Assembly (NCBI GenBank): GCA_049999805.1
Contig: JBNGIO010006232.1
Span: forward strand, 134,592-186,339
Length of the DNA: 51,748 nt
From: Folioceros fuciformis
Lineage: Eukaryota; Anthocerotophyta; Anthocerotopsida; Anthocerotales
Reading direction: 5' to 3'
Below are positions 33,887-44,492 of this stretch, one piece after another. The position numbers were made by a program, and so were the translations under genes. Under the pieces are notes generated by a model, which worked only from the letters and a program-made list of their open reading frames with translations, was not told the DNA's origin and searched no databases. Numbering within the stretch: the stretch's first letter is position 1; each line of letters starts with the position of its first letter.

Positions 33887-34945
33887 ATGGAGGCGGCGTG
33901 CCGGATGCTACTGAAGGTGGAGGTGCATGCGCACATGAACGGTTGCGTTCGCGAGGCGACGCTCTTGGAGCTGGCGGCGGTGGCTGGGAGCCTGGGTGAC
34001 GTCCAGGCCCTGGTGAGTAAGCCGGAACGCACTCTGGCGGACTGCTTCAGGCTGTTCGACGCCATCCACAACGTGGTCCGGGATCACAACACGGTGCAGC
34101 GCATCGCGGCCGAGGTGGTGCAGGATTTCGCTGCCGACAATGTCGTGTACCTGGAGCTGCGTACCACGCCCAAGAGCATCCCTGGCGTGGCCATGAGCAA
34201 GCGCTCGTACACGGAGGCGGTGCTGGCGGGGATAGCCAGTGCTGATGCCGACTCGAAGTGCTTCTGCCGCCTCCTGCTCAGCATCGATCGGCGGGAGAGC
34301 GAGGCGCAGGCCATGGAAACGGTGCGGCTGGCGCAGGAGCTGCGCGAGCAAGGTAAGCCAGTGGTCGGGGTGGACCTGTCTGGGAACCCGGCGCGCGGGG
34401 CCTGGGAATCGTGGCTCCCGGCGCTGGCCTGGGCGCGGGCGCAGGGGCTGCCCGTCACGCTCCACTGCGGGGAGATCCCTGGGTCCGGCTCGGAGGTCCG
34501 CGACATGCTGCGCTTCCGCCCCGACCGACTCGGTCATCTCTGCTTCCTGGAAGCTTCCGAGTGGGAATCGCTGCTGCTGTCCAGGATCCCCGTCGAGGTC
34601 TGCTTCACTTCCAATCTCCGCACCAACAGCATGGCGTCGTTGGCGGACCACCACTTCCGAGCTTTATGGGACGCCCAGCACCCCGTGCTCCTCTGCACCG
34701 ACGATTCCTCTGTCTTCCGTACTACTCTCTCCCGGGAGTACGCCCTAGCCGCCTCATTCTTCGGGCTGTCTCTCGAGGACCTCAGGCTGCTGGCAGAGAA
34801 TGCCATCGACTACACCTTCGCCGACGCCAGGCTCAAGGCTCGTCTGCACCGGAGGTTTCAGGAAGCTTCGGCCTCGCTGTTGCCGGGTGCAGCTGGATCG
34901 CTAGAATTCGGTGGTTGCGAGCACCCACCTTCCTTTCGGTCTTGA
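33887..34945 (+). CDS. MAPDA: Adenosine deaminase-like protein, N6-methyl-AMP deaminase (MAPDA/ADAL)
   Basis: Intronless, 352 residues. MAPDA hydrolyses N6-methyl-AMP to IMP and methylamine, clearing modified nucleotide from m6A RNA turnover. The metal site is complete: HAH at residues 14-16 (KVEVHAHMNG), His193 and catalytic Glu196 (TLHCGEIPG), His217 (DRLGHLCFLE) and Asp272-Asp273 (LCTDDSSVF). VYLELRTTPK and GVDLSGNP are family signatures. The family's extended length (about 350) fits. The start ATG at 33887 is close to the conserved K-V-E strand, so no targeting peptide is evident. The stop is only 61 bp before the next gene's ATG on the same strand. Codon use is strongly GC3-rich. Confidence 0.95.
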   Translation: MEAACRMLLKVEVHAHMNGCVREATLLELAAVAGSLGDVQALVSKPERTLADCFRLFDAIHNVVRDHNTVQRIAAEVVQDFAADNVVYLELRTTPKSIPGVAMSKRSYTEAVLAGIASADADSKCFCRLLLSIDRRESEAQAMETVRLAQELREQGKPVVGVDLSGNPARGAWESWLPALAWARAQGLPVTLHCGEIPGSGSEVRDMLRFRPDRLGHLCFLEASEWESLLLSRIPVEVCFTSNLRTNSMASLADHHFRALWDAQHPVLLCTDDSSVFRTTLSREYALAASFFGLSLEDLRLLAENAIDYTFADARLKARLHRRFQEASASLLPGAAGSLEFGGCEHPPSFRS

Positions 34946-35006
34946 GTAGGTGGTTCTTTGCGTTGAGGCAAGGACTTTGAGCATTTTGCAAGCGGGAAGG
35001 AGGAGT

Positions 35007-36679
35007 ATGGACAAGTGGTATTACCTGATGGTGCTCTTTCCCGCGCTGCTGCTGGCACTGTACCTTGCCACCACCAGCCAGCGCCATTTCTGGTCTGCTG
35101 GCGAGGGCACGGTGAGCGCGGGGGGCCAGGCGATGCACGCAGAGCTGGGCGTACTGTGGATGCTGAAGGAGCAGGAGAAAGAGATCTTGAAGCTCCGTAC
35201 GGCTGGTGGAAGCCTTCCTGGGATGAAGGAGGTGGAGAGAGGAATTCTGGCACAACTTGAATTGAATAGGAGGATGCAACAGACGCTGAGGGGGAGCTTA
35301 AGAAATGTTGACTCGGTGAGCGGAGGGCAGGCGCCGGTTGTGGGCGGCGTACATTGCCACAATGTTGGTGCTGGGGAGGCGGGGGCAAGGCGGGAAGTGG
35401 TGTGGCGACCTGAGAAGAGGAGGTTTCTTCTTGCCTTGTGCGTGTCTGGGCAATTTTCCAACCGGCTCATTTGCCTGGAGAAGCACATGTTCTTTGCGGC
35501 TCTCCTGAATCGGAGTCTGGTGCTGCCCAGCCGGCGGTACGAGGCGTGGGCGTACGACATGAGCAGTGCTCTTGACGTGGGCCATATCAGGTCCTGCACA
35601 GGCAACCGGACGGTGCTGACGTTTGATGAGTTTGAAGCCGGGAGAGGGAAGGTGAATGTGGACAGGTTCATCTGCTATTTCCGGAATTGTTATCTCGATG
35701 ACGATAAGCGGGCGAAGCTGAAGGCAGCAGGAGTTACGTGGAGTTTGTGGGAGGATGCTTGGCCGAGTGATCCTGAACTTGGGGGAAGCACTATACCGTC
35801 TCATCCACGGTTGGATGAGTTTTTAGGCAAGTTTGGTGTGGAAGATGAGGTCATAGCTATCGGAGATGTGTTCTACGCGGATGTGGAGCAGAGCTGGCAG
35901 CAGCAGGTTGGAGGGCCTCTTGCACACCCAGCATGCAAGACTGTCATCCAGCCTAGCAGGGTCATCGTGCTCACTGCACAGCGCTTTATCCAGACTTACC
36001 TCGGAAGCAATTTCCTGTCGTTCCACTTCCGGAGACACGGATGGTTGATGTTCTGGTGAGTTTCTTCTTCCTTCCTGGACAATCCGTCTGTGGGCATGGT
36101 AGCACAATGTAGAGTGTTTTCTCTGCCACCGTTTAACACACGATGAGTTTAAAATCATGTGCAGCAATACCAACCCCGAAGACTGCTTCTTCCCGATTCC
36201 CCAAGCAGCAGGCTGCATACTTAGAGTACTCCAGGCAACGAATGCGTCAGTCGTGTTCATCTCCTCAGATGCAGCTCCCTCTGAAATAGACCTGTTGAAA
36301 GCCATGCTCACGGAAGACGGCAAACATATCCCTGTTATCACCAGACCCGCGCACGACTCCCGCGTGAAGTGGGATTCTCTGTTGGTGAGGCACGGGCTGG
36401 ACAAGAATCCTGAGGTATGAGTCGCTCACCATCTCCTCGTATGGCATGTTCAGGAATACCATCTTGGGTTGCTTGCTGAAGGAGGGAGTTTCCGAGCTGC
36501 AGGTGGTGGGCATGCTTGACAAGACCATTCATGCACTAGCCACCTTTTTTATCGGGACTGCTGGATCTACGTTCAGCAATGACATCGTGAGACTTCGGCA
36601 AGAGTGGGGCACTGCAAGCTCTTGTGACGAATATCTCTGCCAAGGAGAGAAGCCAAACTACAAAGCAGAGTTGAATTAG
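35007..36679 (+). CDS. GDP-fucose O-fucosyltransferase-like type II membrane protein
   Basis: Model: join(35007..36055, 36165..36414, 36503..36679), 491 residues, GT-AG, frames consistent. A short cytosolic start (MDKWY) precedes a signal anchor (LMVLFPALLLALYLATTS), then a stem with a helical segment, placing the enzyme in the Golgi lumen. The fold shows FLLALCVSGQFSNRLICLEK (acceptor-domain glycine region), AALLNRSLVLPSRRYEAW, then FLSFHFRRHGWLMF with the Arg of the FHxRR type used in GDP-fucose binding, SVVFISSDA, and the C-terminal FIGTAGSTFSNDIVRLR. These are typical of plant proteins related to POFUT. The acceptor substrate is unknown. Confidence 0.88.
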
Positions 36680-36987
36680 AATATGTACAAATTCTCGTTG
36701 CCAATCTGTATCATACCTTGCCGCCTCTCTCCGTATCAGGGTTGGGAGATCTACCGATGCAAAAGACATTGTCCATCGACCAAAGTCGCATTTCCTGGAC
36801 GGGTTCGAACTGGAGGTTACACCGTCGTCCGCCAACAGACTTCTTATTTTACAGTGTGTAGTAACGGCCATGCTTCAAGCTTGCTTCCTGCGAATGCCTC
36901 CAACGGCATATGGAGATGCTTGAGTACTGTATCTATTTGGGCAAGTATGGTGAGGGATATGTCGGAGATCGAGGATAAACAAGGACA

Positions 36988-38667
36988 ATGCCGTCAGATT
37001 TCAGAACGCAGAGCAGGGGTCTGCTGCTTCCGCCAACGGAGGACGACGCATCGTCAGGCTGCGACAGGCTGCAGAGATACGAGCAGCTCAAGGTGTCGGT
37101 GCACGCACTGCGCAGCCAACTGCGGGCGCGGCCTGCTTCAGCATCCCCCTCGGCCCCAGTCCCCGGCGCACCCAGCCAAAACCCTAGGCCTGCATCTGCC
37201 AGCGTCACCGATGCAGCCGGAGCAAAGGAAACGGCGTCTGGAAAGCTTCTCCGGCGGCAATCTCAACTCCTGTACCAGGTCGGTTCTCTCTTCCTGCTCG
37301 GGTCGCTCTCAGGGGCCCGGATTTGCTGAACGGATAGGCGATTCCGATGGAGGGTCCTGGTCCTGAAGGATTCGTCATCGTGACACCTGTCTTCGACTCT
37401 GTTCAACAGGAAGAGATAGGCAAGTTGAGAGCCAAGCTGACGGAGAAGGAGAAGAAGATCGAGAGCCTGTCGCTCGAGAATGCGAAGCAGAAGAAGAAAC
37501 TGGAGTCACGTATCCATAATTTTGACAAGAAGTGTAGGGCTCTCGAGACTCAACTTGCGGAGAGCACTTCGAGAGTGCAAGAGGTAAGGTGCTCCCCTGA
37601 GGCCTTGTTGATTGACGTCATTGGCGGGCGATTCTCTGGATTTCGAACGCAGTCTCTGCGTTTGGATTGCAGGAGCTTGCTGCACAGGAGAGAGCCCAGG
37701 CCATGAGAAGAGAGAATGTGGAAGAGATGCACAGGCGGGCAGTGGTTGAGCTCAGGGACACCTACGATGCCACCATATCGGACCTTGAGAACAAATATCA
37801 GAGCTACAAGAACCAGGTGCCATTTTTGGGGATCACCCTCTTGGCTGGAGAGCAATCCACCATGGGGTAAATCGTTGATCTTCTGTGGCAGTCGGAAAGG
37901 ACGATGGAGGACTTGGCCGCTTCCAGCAACTCTCTGCGCGAGAAAGTGAGTCGTCTTGAGGAGGAGCTTGCTGCAGTATGCCTCAAGTCTGAAGATGATA
38001 GACTACGGCACCAACGAGAGGTATTACGATAGTTCTTGGTATGGATTGCTACTAAGCGCTGGGAAACAAGGGAAAGGAAAAAGAAAAAAGAAAAAAGAAA
38101 AAAAAAGGGCAAGACAGGACTTAAGTGCAGCATCACACGTATTGACGCCAGGCAAAGGAATGGAACCTCAAGCTTCAATCGATAAGCAAGAAACAAGAAG
38201 ATGAGATAACTGCCTTGAGTAAGTAGTCAATACATACACCTTCATGACCACCCACATAACTGTGCGTTATAGAGGCGTCCTGAAACCTCCACTGCAGGAA
38301 ACGAAATGGAGAAGGAGAAAAGAATATGGGAGAACGACAGGAAACAGGATGACGTTAGGCGTGCTTCGGAAATGCAAGGATACAAGTTGGAGAAGGTAAT
38401 CGAAGTGTGCAGGAGTGAAACCTGCTATGCGTTCAACGCCCTTTTTCTACAGCCGCCTAAGGTTTCAATACGTCGTGCACTTTGATCGGTTTCACGGTCC
38501 AGGTGAAAAAGATCGACACAATTGCAGAGCGCGTAAGGCTTGCCCTGGAAACCAAAGATACAATCATTCTGCAGCTGAAGGGTGAACTGACCAAATTGCA
38601 CCAGCATCTGAACCAGACCACTCACTGCTTTCAAGAGCAAGCCTCAGATTTACTTGGCAACCTCTGA
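36988..38667 (+). CDS. Coiled-coil protein, function unknown
   Basis: Model: join(36988..37278, 37410..37583, 37673..37816, 37892..38020, 38152..38218, 38298..38395, 38503..38667), 355 residues, GT-AG introns, continuous frame. After a Pro/Ala/Ser-rich linker (residues about 45-75) the protein is nearly all coiled coil: EEIGKLRAKLTEKEKKIESL, KCRALETQLAESTSRVQE, DATISDLENKYQSYKNQ, LREKVSRLEEELAAV, NEMEKEKRIWENDRKQDD, and a last block KIDTIAERVRLALETKDTII. This last block resembles the C-terminal block of some centrosomal/ciliary coiled-coil proteins, but coiled coils are poor evidence and I do not assign a family. An A-rich/purine run sits in intron 38021-38151. Confidence 0.75.
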
Positions 38668-38891
38668 AATTGAGGGGAGCCTGGTAGGAAATTTCTTCCA
38701 CCGTTGGAGCCAAGGTGATACTGGACATCAACTTACAGAAGTCTCTTCAGATTAAGTCTGAGCTTAAGTCACCGTACCCTAGTCCGATTAGAGGGAAAAT
38801 CTTGTTAGTGCACTGATACAGGCGGCAACGAATGTTTGCCACTGTTAACCAAATTCATGGTGTAGTCAGATAGAATTCAGGTAAGATAAAC

Positions 38892-39835
38892 CTACAAGAA
38901 CGAAGCTGCGATTCTAGCTTCCAGACTGATGTCATCACCGCTATCTTCATCGAAAGTGTGATCAATGCAATGCGGACCCTCCAATTTCGAACATTGCCTT
39001 AGCACTTCTTCCGCAGTCGATATGACAGCGCATTTGGCCTCCACTAAGGAATGGAAGTCCTTGCCGACAATCCTGTTCGAAGCTCCACTTCTTGGCCGCT
39101 TCGAAGCGGCTCTAGCTAGCGACATATCCTGCTTCTTCCGATGGTGCAACAGGTCGATATATCGGTCGAGCTGCACATGATTTACTGTCCGCTTCAACAC
39201 CTCTGGACTACGATTCTCGTGTTGCCCGACATCTTGGTGAGACACCGCTATCCTGCTTCCCTTCCCTTTGCCTGGCTGCTGAACTAGACCTGGCACGTTT
39301 AGTCGGGTGGAGCTCACCGGTCTCAGGGTCTGCTTCTCATTTGCAGCTGCAATGCACTCCAAAGCAGCAAACTCATCGGCTTCGAAGCCTTCCTCTGCTA
39401 TGCGCTGTTGCCGCATCATTTCCCGCACGATTTTCCTAGACCTGCTCAGTGTAGGTTTCCTCTTTCGCTGTCTATTGCCACTCGCTCCATCCTCCGTCTC
39501 AGAATCATACGCTACCAGCTCTTCCGCACCTTTCGCAGGAGATCTACGACGAGATGCTCTTCGCAGCTGCGGAGGCGTGGGGAACGCCGAGTAGTGCTTG
39601 TCGAAACACTCCTTGGCGGTTCTCCCTGGCACCTGCAAGACTCGCCGCGCGCAAACCCTAAGACACTTTAGCTGGAAGCTGCAGCATAACCATGCCCAGG
39701 CAGAGGTGAAGCCTACCAGGATCAGGAAGGCACACTCACCTTTCTCGCAATATCAAGCCAGAAGTTCGCAGACGGCTTCACCTCATAGTATGCACTCTGC
39801 AGTGCTGCCTCCTCCTCTTTGGTCCAGGAATCCAT
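38892..39835 (-). CDS. SANT/Myb-like domain protein
   Basis: Minus strand, join(39835..39740, 39632..38892), 278 residues, phase-0 GT-AG intron inside the SANT domain. The domain is at the very N-terminus: MDSWTKEEEAALQSAYYEVK, then NFWLDIARK joined to VPGRTAKECFDKHYSAFPTP. The spaced tryptophan and aromatic residues and the xGRTxxECxxK turn are typical of SANT/Myb modules with chromatin or DNA contact. The rest is basic and low complexity (RKRKPTLSRSRKIVREMMRQ) with an acidic tail (FDEDSGDDISLEARI). Its role is unknown; a nuclear location is likely from the basic stretches. It is divergent from the OSB-like gene, with 188 bp between the ATGs. Confidence 0.8.
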
Positions 39836-40023
39836 TCCCTGGGCCTAGCAATAGCAGCAGCACCGGCGTTTGTCCGCAGACTTTGTACAATGCTTCCAGA
39901 ACAGCTTGCGATCGTTCTTCCTTGTCATAATCAAGAAACTGGACCACGCCGCATCACACCAGCCTCTCCTCCTCTCCAGCATCCAATCTGCCATTCTTCG
40001 CAATTCTCACAGAGAAGAGCCTG
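39836..40023. promoter_or_regulatory. Short divergent intergenic region, likely bidirectional promoter
   Basis: Only 188 bp separate the start codons of the minus-strand SANT gene and the plus-strand OSB-like gene. Both promoters and leaders must lie here or overlap the first exons. No specific element is claimed. Confidence 0.5.
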
Positions 40024-41206
40024 ATGGAATTACGAACCTTTGAATCCTACAATGCATTACGGCGCTTCGTCTCCGTGCAACGGTCATACTGGCGAAACAT
40101 TACCGATCTACTTTCGCCGCTCCTTATCCCATTCTCGGTTGTCCCTTCGATGGCAAATCCCGCCCTCGCCAAGCATCTGGTGGACGCTTGTCAGAATAGA
40201 ACCATGATCGGTGTTGGATGCAGTGGTTTTGTGCAGTGGACTCTTTCTTGCATTTTGTTTAAACAGGCTACCAGCACAAACAATGGAGAGGCGATGTGGC
40301 GGATTAAATGGCTGCAGCCAGGCTTCACTGTCGGTGCTGCCTCACGGGATCATCGCTTATTCATATTTGCAGTCGTTCCTGCCCAGACAGTCTGCTGCGG
40401 ATGTTCGAGTGATCGGAAAATTGAGGGGGTTGAGAGGGAGGAGGCGACGGAAGTGGAACGGCTCTGGACGAACTTTTTTTCGGACCCTTTATACTGGTGG
40501 GATAACCGATCTAGCAAGGTGGAATGCCATCTCCTTCCTCCTGATGTGGGATCGGACATCGTTTTCTACCAGTGCTGCTTCTGACGTGGGCTCTTGTCGT
40601 GGGTTTCCAGAGGACTGTGGACTTTCCCGACTTCCGTAACAAGGTCACAAAGGAGGGCCTGTGGGTGGACAACGAACTCAACCCGAGCTGGGTGAAAAGC
40701 AAGCTCGATTCAATGGAACACATACTAAAGGCTGTGTCCTCTACCAAAGGTTTGTCCACGGTTTGACTGGCACAACCAGGTTGTGAAGTTCCAACATGCA
40801 GGCTTTAGTGGAGTAGAAAGATATTGGTTGTGTGCAGAAAAAGGGCCCTCCCCCAAAGATGTGAAGAAGGAGGAGCAGAAAATGTTGTGGGAGGAGTTCT
40901 TCGTGGATCCCTCTCAGTACAAAGATAATAGGCTGTACAAGGTAGTAGTATTCTGTCATTGTGTGCCTATGAATTTGAAGATGTGACACATTTGACTTGG
41001 GCTCCCGGACTTGCGTGTAGAAAAATCCCCAGCAACCCGACTTTAGGCACAAGAGAACAAATGCTGCTCTGTGGATTAATAATTCGCTGAAACCTCCGTG
41101 GGTAGAGTCACTGTTAGCTACGCTGGAATGGGGTGGAGCACACTCAAATGGTGAGTCCGGCTGCAGTCTGTCCACTTCTGGCTCAGCTTTAGGACACCAA
41201 ACGTAG
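40024..41206 (+). CDS. OSB-like protein with two PDF motifs (organellar ssDNA-binding type)
   Basis: Model: join(40024..40518, 40611..40749, 40802..40941, 41021..41206), 319 residues, GT-AG, frames consistent. The PDF motif of plant organellar single-stranded DNA-binding (OSB) proteins occurs twice, each split by an intron at the same place: LWTNFFSDPLYWWDNRSSK joined to FPDFRNKVTKEGLWVDNELN; and LWEEFFVDPSQYKDNRLYK joined to PDFRHKRTNAALWINNSLK. OSB proteins bind ssDNA in plastids or mitochondria and limit illegitimate recombination. The usual OB fold before the PDF motifs is not recognisable in the first 140 residues, which may mean a divergent, truncated or mis-modelled N-terminus. A donor-like AAATG|GTGAGT at 41152 could add another exon. 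Intron 40750-40801 is only 52 bp. Confidence 0.7.
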
Positions 41207-41302
41207 AATATGTCTGATTGTTATCTATTGATTGCTTATCTTATTAAAATTGAAAGGTAGCAGTTCGTGAATCGCGCAGGGAAGTTGATGTGTCTGATTG
41301 CA

Positions 41303-43539
41303 CCCAGAAGCTGAAGAGTTTGTGTGAAGAAGGATAAATCGAGGAGGCCCTTGACGTGCTCATGGAGGAGCAGGGGTTGGTGATCTACACTGAGATCTAC
41401 CGCTACCTGCTGCAGGGATGGATTGAAAAACAATCCCTGGCAGAGGCTAAGGAAGTCCATGCTCGCATTATGAGGAACGGATTTGAATCAAACAGCTATT
41501 TGGGGGAGTCCCTTGTGAACATGTTTGTCAAATGCGGGAGCCTTTCTGAGGCCCTCAACGTTTTCAACAGGTTGCCACGGCGCACAACATTCTCATGGAC
41601 TGCAATTATCTCTGGATACACCAAGGATGTACAACAATTGGAAGCTGTTGAAGTGTACAAGAGAATGAGGAAGGAAGGTATCATCCCCAACAAGTACACG
41701 TTTGTTAGTGTGCTCAAATCTTGTGGCATCTTACAGGACTTGGACGAGGGAAAGAGTGTACATGCAGAAGTAGTAGCCTGTGGATGCGAATCAGATTTGT
41801 ACGTTGGGACTACTCTTGTGGACGTGTATTCAAGATGTGGAATTATGGATCGAGCCCGGCAGGTCTTCGACACGCTGTGTCAGCGTGACATTGTGTTATG
41901 GAATGGGATGATTGCAGGATATGTCCAGCAAGGGCAATACACAGAAGCTTTGCAGTTGTACAAACAAATGCACGAGGAAGGTGTCAGCCCACATGATAGA
42001 ATCTTTGTCAGTGTCCTAAAAGCTTGTGGCAGCTTAGCAAGCACTGAGGAAGGTACACTGGTCGATGGTCAGTTGCTGAAGATGTACGCCCTGCTGATGG
42101 GTAAGGCCGATTCTCATGCATGGCGCTGAGTTAGACGATTACGTCGCCACCACTCTAATTAGTATGTATGGAGTGTGTGGGCGTATGGAGGATGCTCAGT
42201 CTGTTTTTGAAATTCAGACCCACTGCACTGTGGAGTCATGGAACGCACTGATAGAGGGGTATGTGGAACAAAAACAAAGTGCACGTGGTCTTGAACTCTA
42301 TGATCGTATGAAGGACGCAGGTTTCCAGCCAGATAATTAGACATTTGTAAGCATACTTAAAGCTTGTGTTAGCATGGCCGCCATGGAGCAAGAGTTGATC
42401 ATCTGTTGGCAAGCAGTGAAAGTAGTATCACTGCAGAGAGGTAAAGCAGTGCATGCCGAGCTTGTTCGAATGGGTCGTGACTTGAACACTTTTGTTGGTA
42501 ACACTCTTATCCACATGTTTGCCAGATTTGAGGGCCTCGTAGATGCGCGACGTGTGTTTGATACATTGTCCCCACGCAGTATTGTATCCTGGAACGCCAT
42601 AATCGCAGGGTATACTGACCTAGGACAAGGTGAGGAAGCCATCCAACTATATGGCCAAATGCAGAAAAAGGGCGTAGTACCAAATGAGTCCACATTTCTC
42701 TGTATATTGAAAGCCTCCAGCAGTGTTGGGGCTTTAAGCATAACCATCGAGGTCCATCGTGACCTAGTTCAAAGTGGACTCCCGTTGACATCACTTCTGG
42801 CCAGCAGTCTCATTCCAGCATATGGCAAATGTGGGAGCATGACGCAAGCTCAGCAGCTCTTCGACACATTGACTGAACCTGACGTTATATCATGGAACTC
42901 GTTAATCGCTGGCTATGCCCGGCAAGCAGAAGTTCACACGTGCTTGCCATGTTTCGAGGAGATGCTTCATGCAGGGGTACAGCCAGATGAAGTGATCTTC
43001 AACCATGTTCTGACATCTTGTTGTCATGCAGGCATGGTGCATGAGGGCCTGCAGTATTTTAAGGCCATGAAGTATCGCAGAATTGCACCTGGGCTACGAC
43101 ACTATGCAAATCTGGTCGACCTCCTTGGCCGTGCAGGACTCTTCAAACAGGCTGAGGACGTTATCGCAGGCATGCCCATGGGACCTGATCTAGCAATGTG
43201 GTTGTCTATACTTGCCTCGTGCCGACACTACAGCAACCTAGACTGTGGACGCCGTGCTTTCGAGTCTGCGGTGAAATGGATTCGAGGGAGGCAGCACCTT
43301 ATGTTCTAATGTCCACATTGTACAGACAGGCTAGTATGGCGGAGGAAGCCGACAAGCTGAGAACAGTTGTAGGAGCGTGGAAGAAGCCTGGAAAGAGCTG
43401 GATTGGGCAGGGAGACGAAGTCCATGAATTTTCAATTGGAGATAGGAGCCATGTCCAGAGCCAGCACATCTTCTGGACCATGTCTGCGCTATCTGCGCGG
43501 ATGAAAACACTGCTAGATTTTGAAAGAGGGTGCCAGTGA
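41303..43539 (+). pseudogene. Decayed PLS-class PPR gene (nonsense codons and frameshifts)
   Basis: PPR repeats are clear throughout: SYLGESLVNMFVKCGSLSEA, DIVLWNGMIAGYVQQGQYTE, ISWNSLIAGYARQAE, HYANLVDLLGRAGLFKQAED, and a terminal E-type end (GKSWIGQGDEVHEFSIGD). But it is broken: TAA at 41335-41337 inside the N-terminal LCEEG-IEEAL text; a shift with about 37 extra bases near 42090-42125 between GQLLKM and AELDDYVATTL; TAG at 42338-42340 between FQPDN and TFVSILKAC; and a one-base deletion near 43272 where RAFESAV should continue into SREAAPYVLMS. An extra segment lies near 42390-42440. The intact family binds organelle RNA. This copy is very unlikely to make a full protein. Confidence 0.88.
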
Positions 43540-44492
43540 CTGAACCTTGATCCAGTAGATAAGCACTGCACTCAGGATACTTCACGCTGCGATGGCCAAG
43601 ACCCATGCAGCGACACGCCCACAGCTTGGAAAGGGCACACTCTTATAGCTACCGCCTCTAAACTGCTATGGCCAAGACCCAAGCAACCACACGCTCGAAC
43701 CGTGCCGATGGGTAGCTCCTCATCGCTACCGCCACAAGTGCCTGCATGTAATGCATAAGATGCCTAATCTGTCACGTATTGCGCTTCACTGTCAACTCCC
43801 GAATCTCTGCACACTGCAGATTCTATAGCAACAGGTGCTCCCGGTGTCAGAACTTTAAAAAATTGTCCTATCTAGAGTCTACCCTGCGCCACCACATCGG
43901 TCAACCTACTTCCTCACAAGTCACTAGGCCGCAGTGTTTCCCTTGAGGGTCTCACCACAAACTGCCCACTGGAGAGAACCAAGCTGGCAGGCTATTGCCT
44001 CATTAAGGATAGCTCCATCCGGCTAGAGGTTAAGACCATGGGCCTTCAGAAGACAATGGCTTCAACCTCTGGCGCCTGTACTATCCTAGCCAACACCCTG
44101 CTGGCTTCCATGTTCACTGTCTCTTGACATGTGCTCACCACGACAAAGCTCCAGGCCGCATTTACAAAGAATGGAATTCTTCAGCAGTTCGGCCAGCCAC
44201 TTTTGTCTTTCGATGGAATCAGTCTTCGTCCCCGTTCATAATCGGATCCAATCCCATTCCAGACATCCATCCTCCACCTTCAGACTGTTAATCGAGCCAC
44301 CAGCCTGTCAAGGCTCCTCTCCCAGACAGAATGAAACTGCTTGCTGCCTCCTCTATACAAAACTGTGCGCCCTGCCTCTTTTCTGTTTCTCTAGGTCCAG
44401 TTTGTCCATGGAGCCACTGGACTCTTTTTTGAGGTCGTGCCTGTCATTTGATAGACCTGACCCAACAGACTAAATCCTTTTGAGTCTCAGCA
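43540..44492. other. Intergenic region, two diverged copies of a short repeat
   Basis: About 950 bp with no gene recognised. Near 43590-43730, atggccaagaccca occurs twice about 75 bp apart with similar flanks, suggesting an old tandem duplication. Confidence 0.5.

Noticed and set aside
14099-42113. Shared 13-mer gtaaggccgattc in an oligopeptidase intron and at the PPR insertion (near 42102)
   Set aside because: A few dozen 13-base matches are expected by chance in a 52-kb window.
41335-42340. Rescue of the PPR stop codons by U-to-C RNA editing, as in organelles of hornworts and ferns
   Set aside because: Such editing is known for organelle transcripts, not nuclear ones, and the additional frameshifts would still break the protein.
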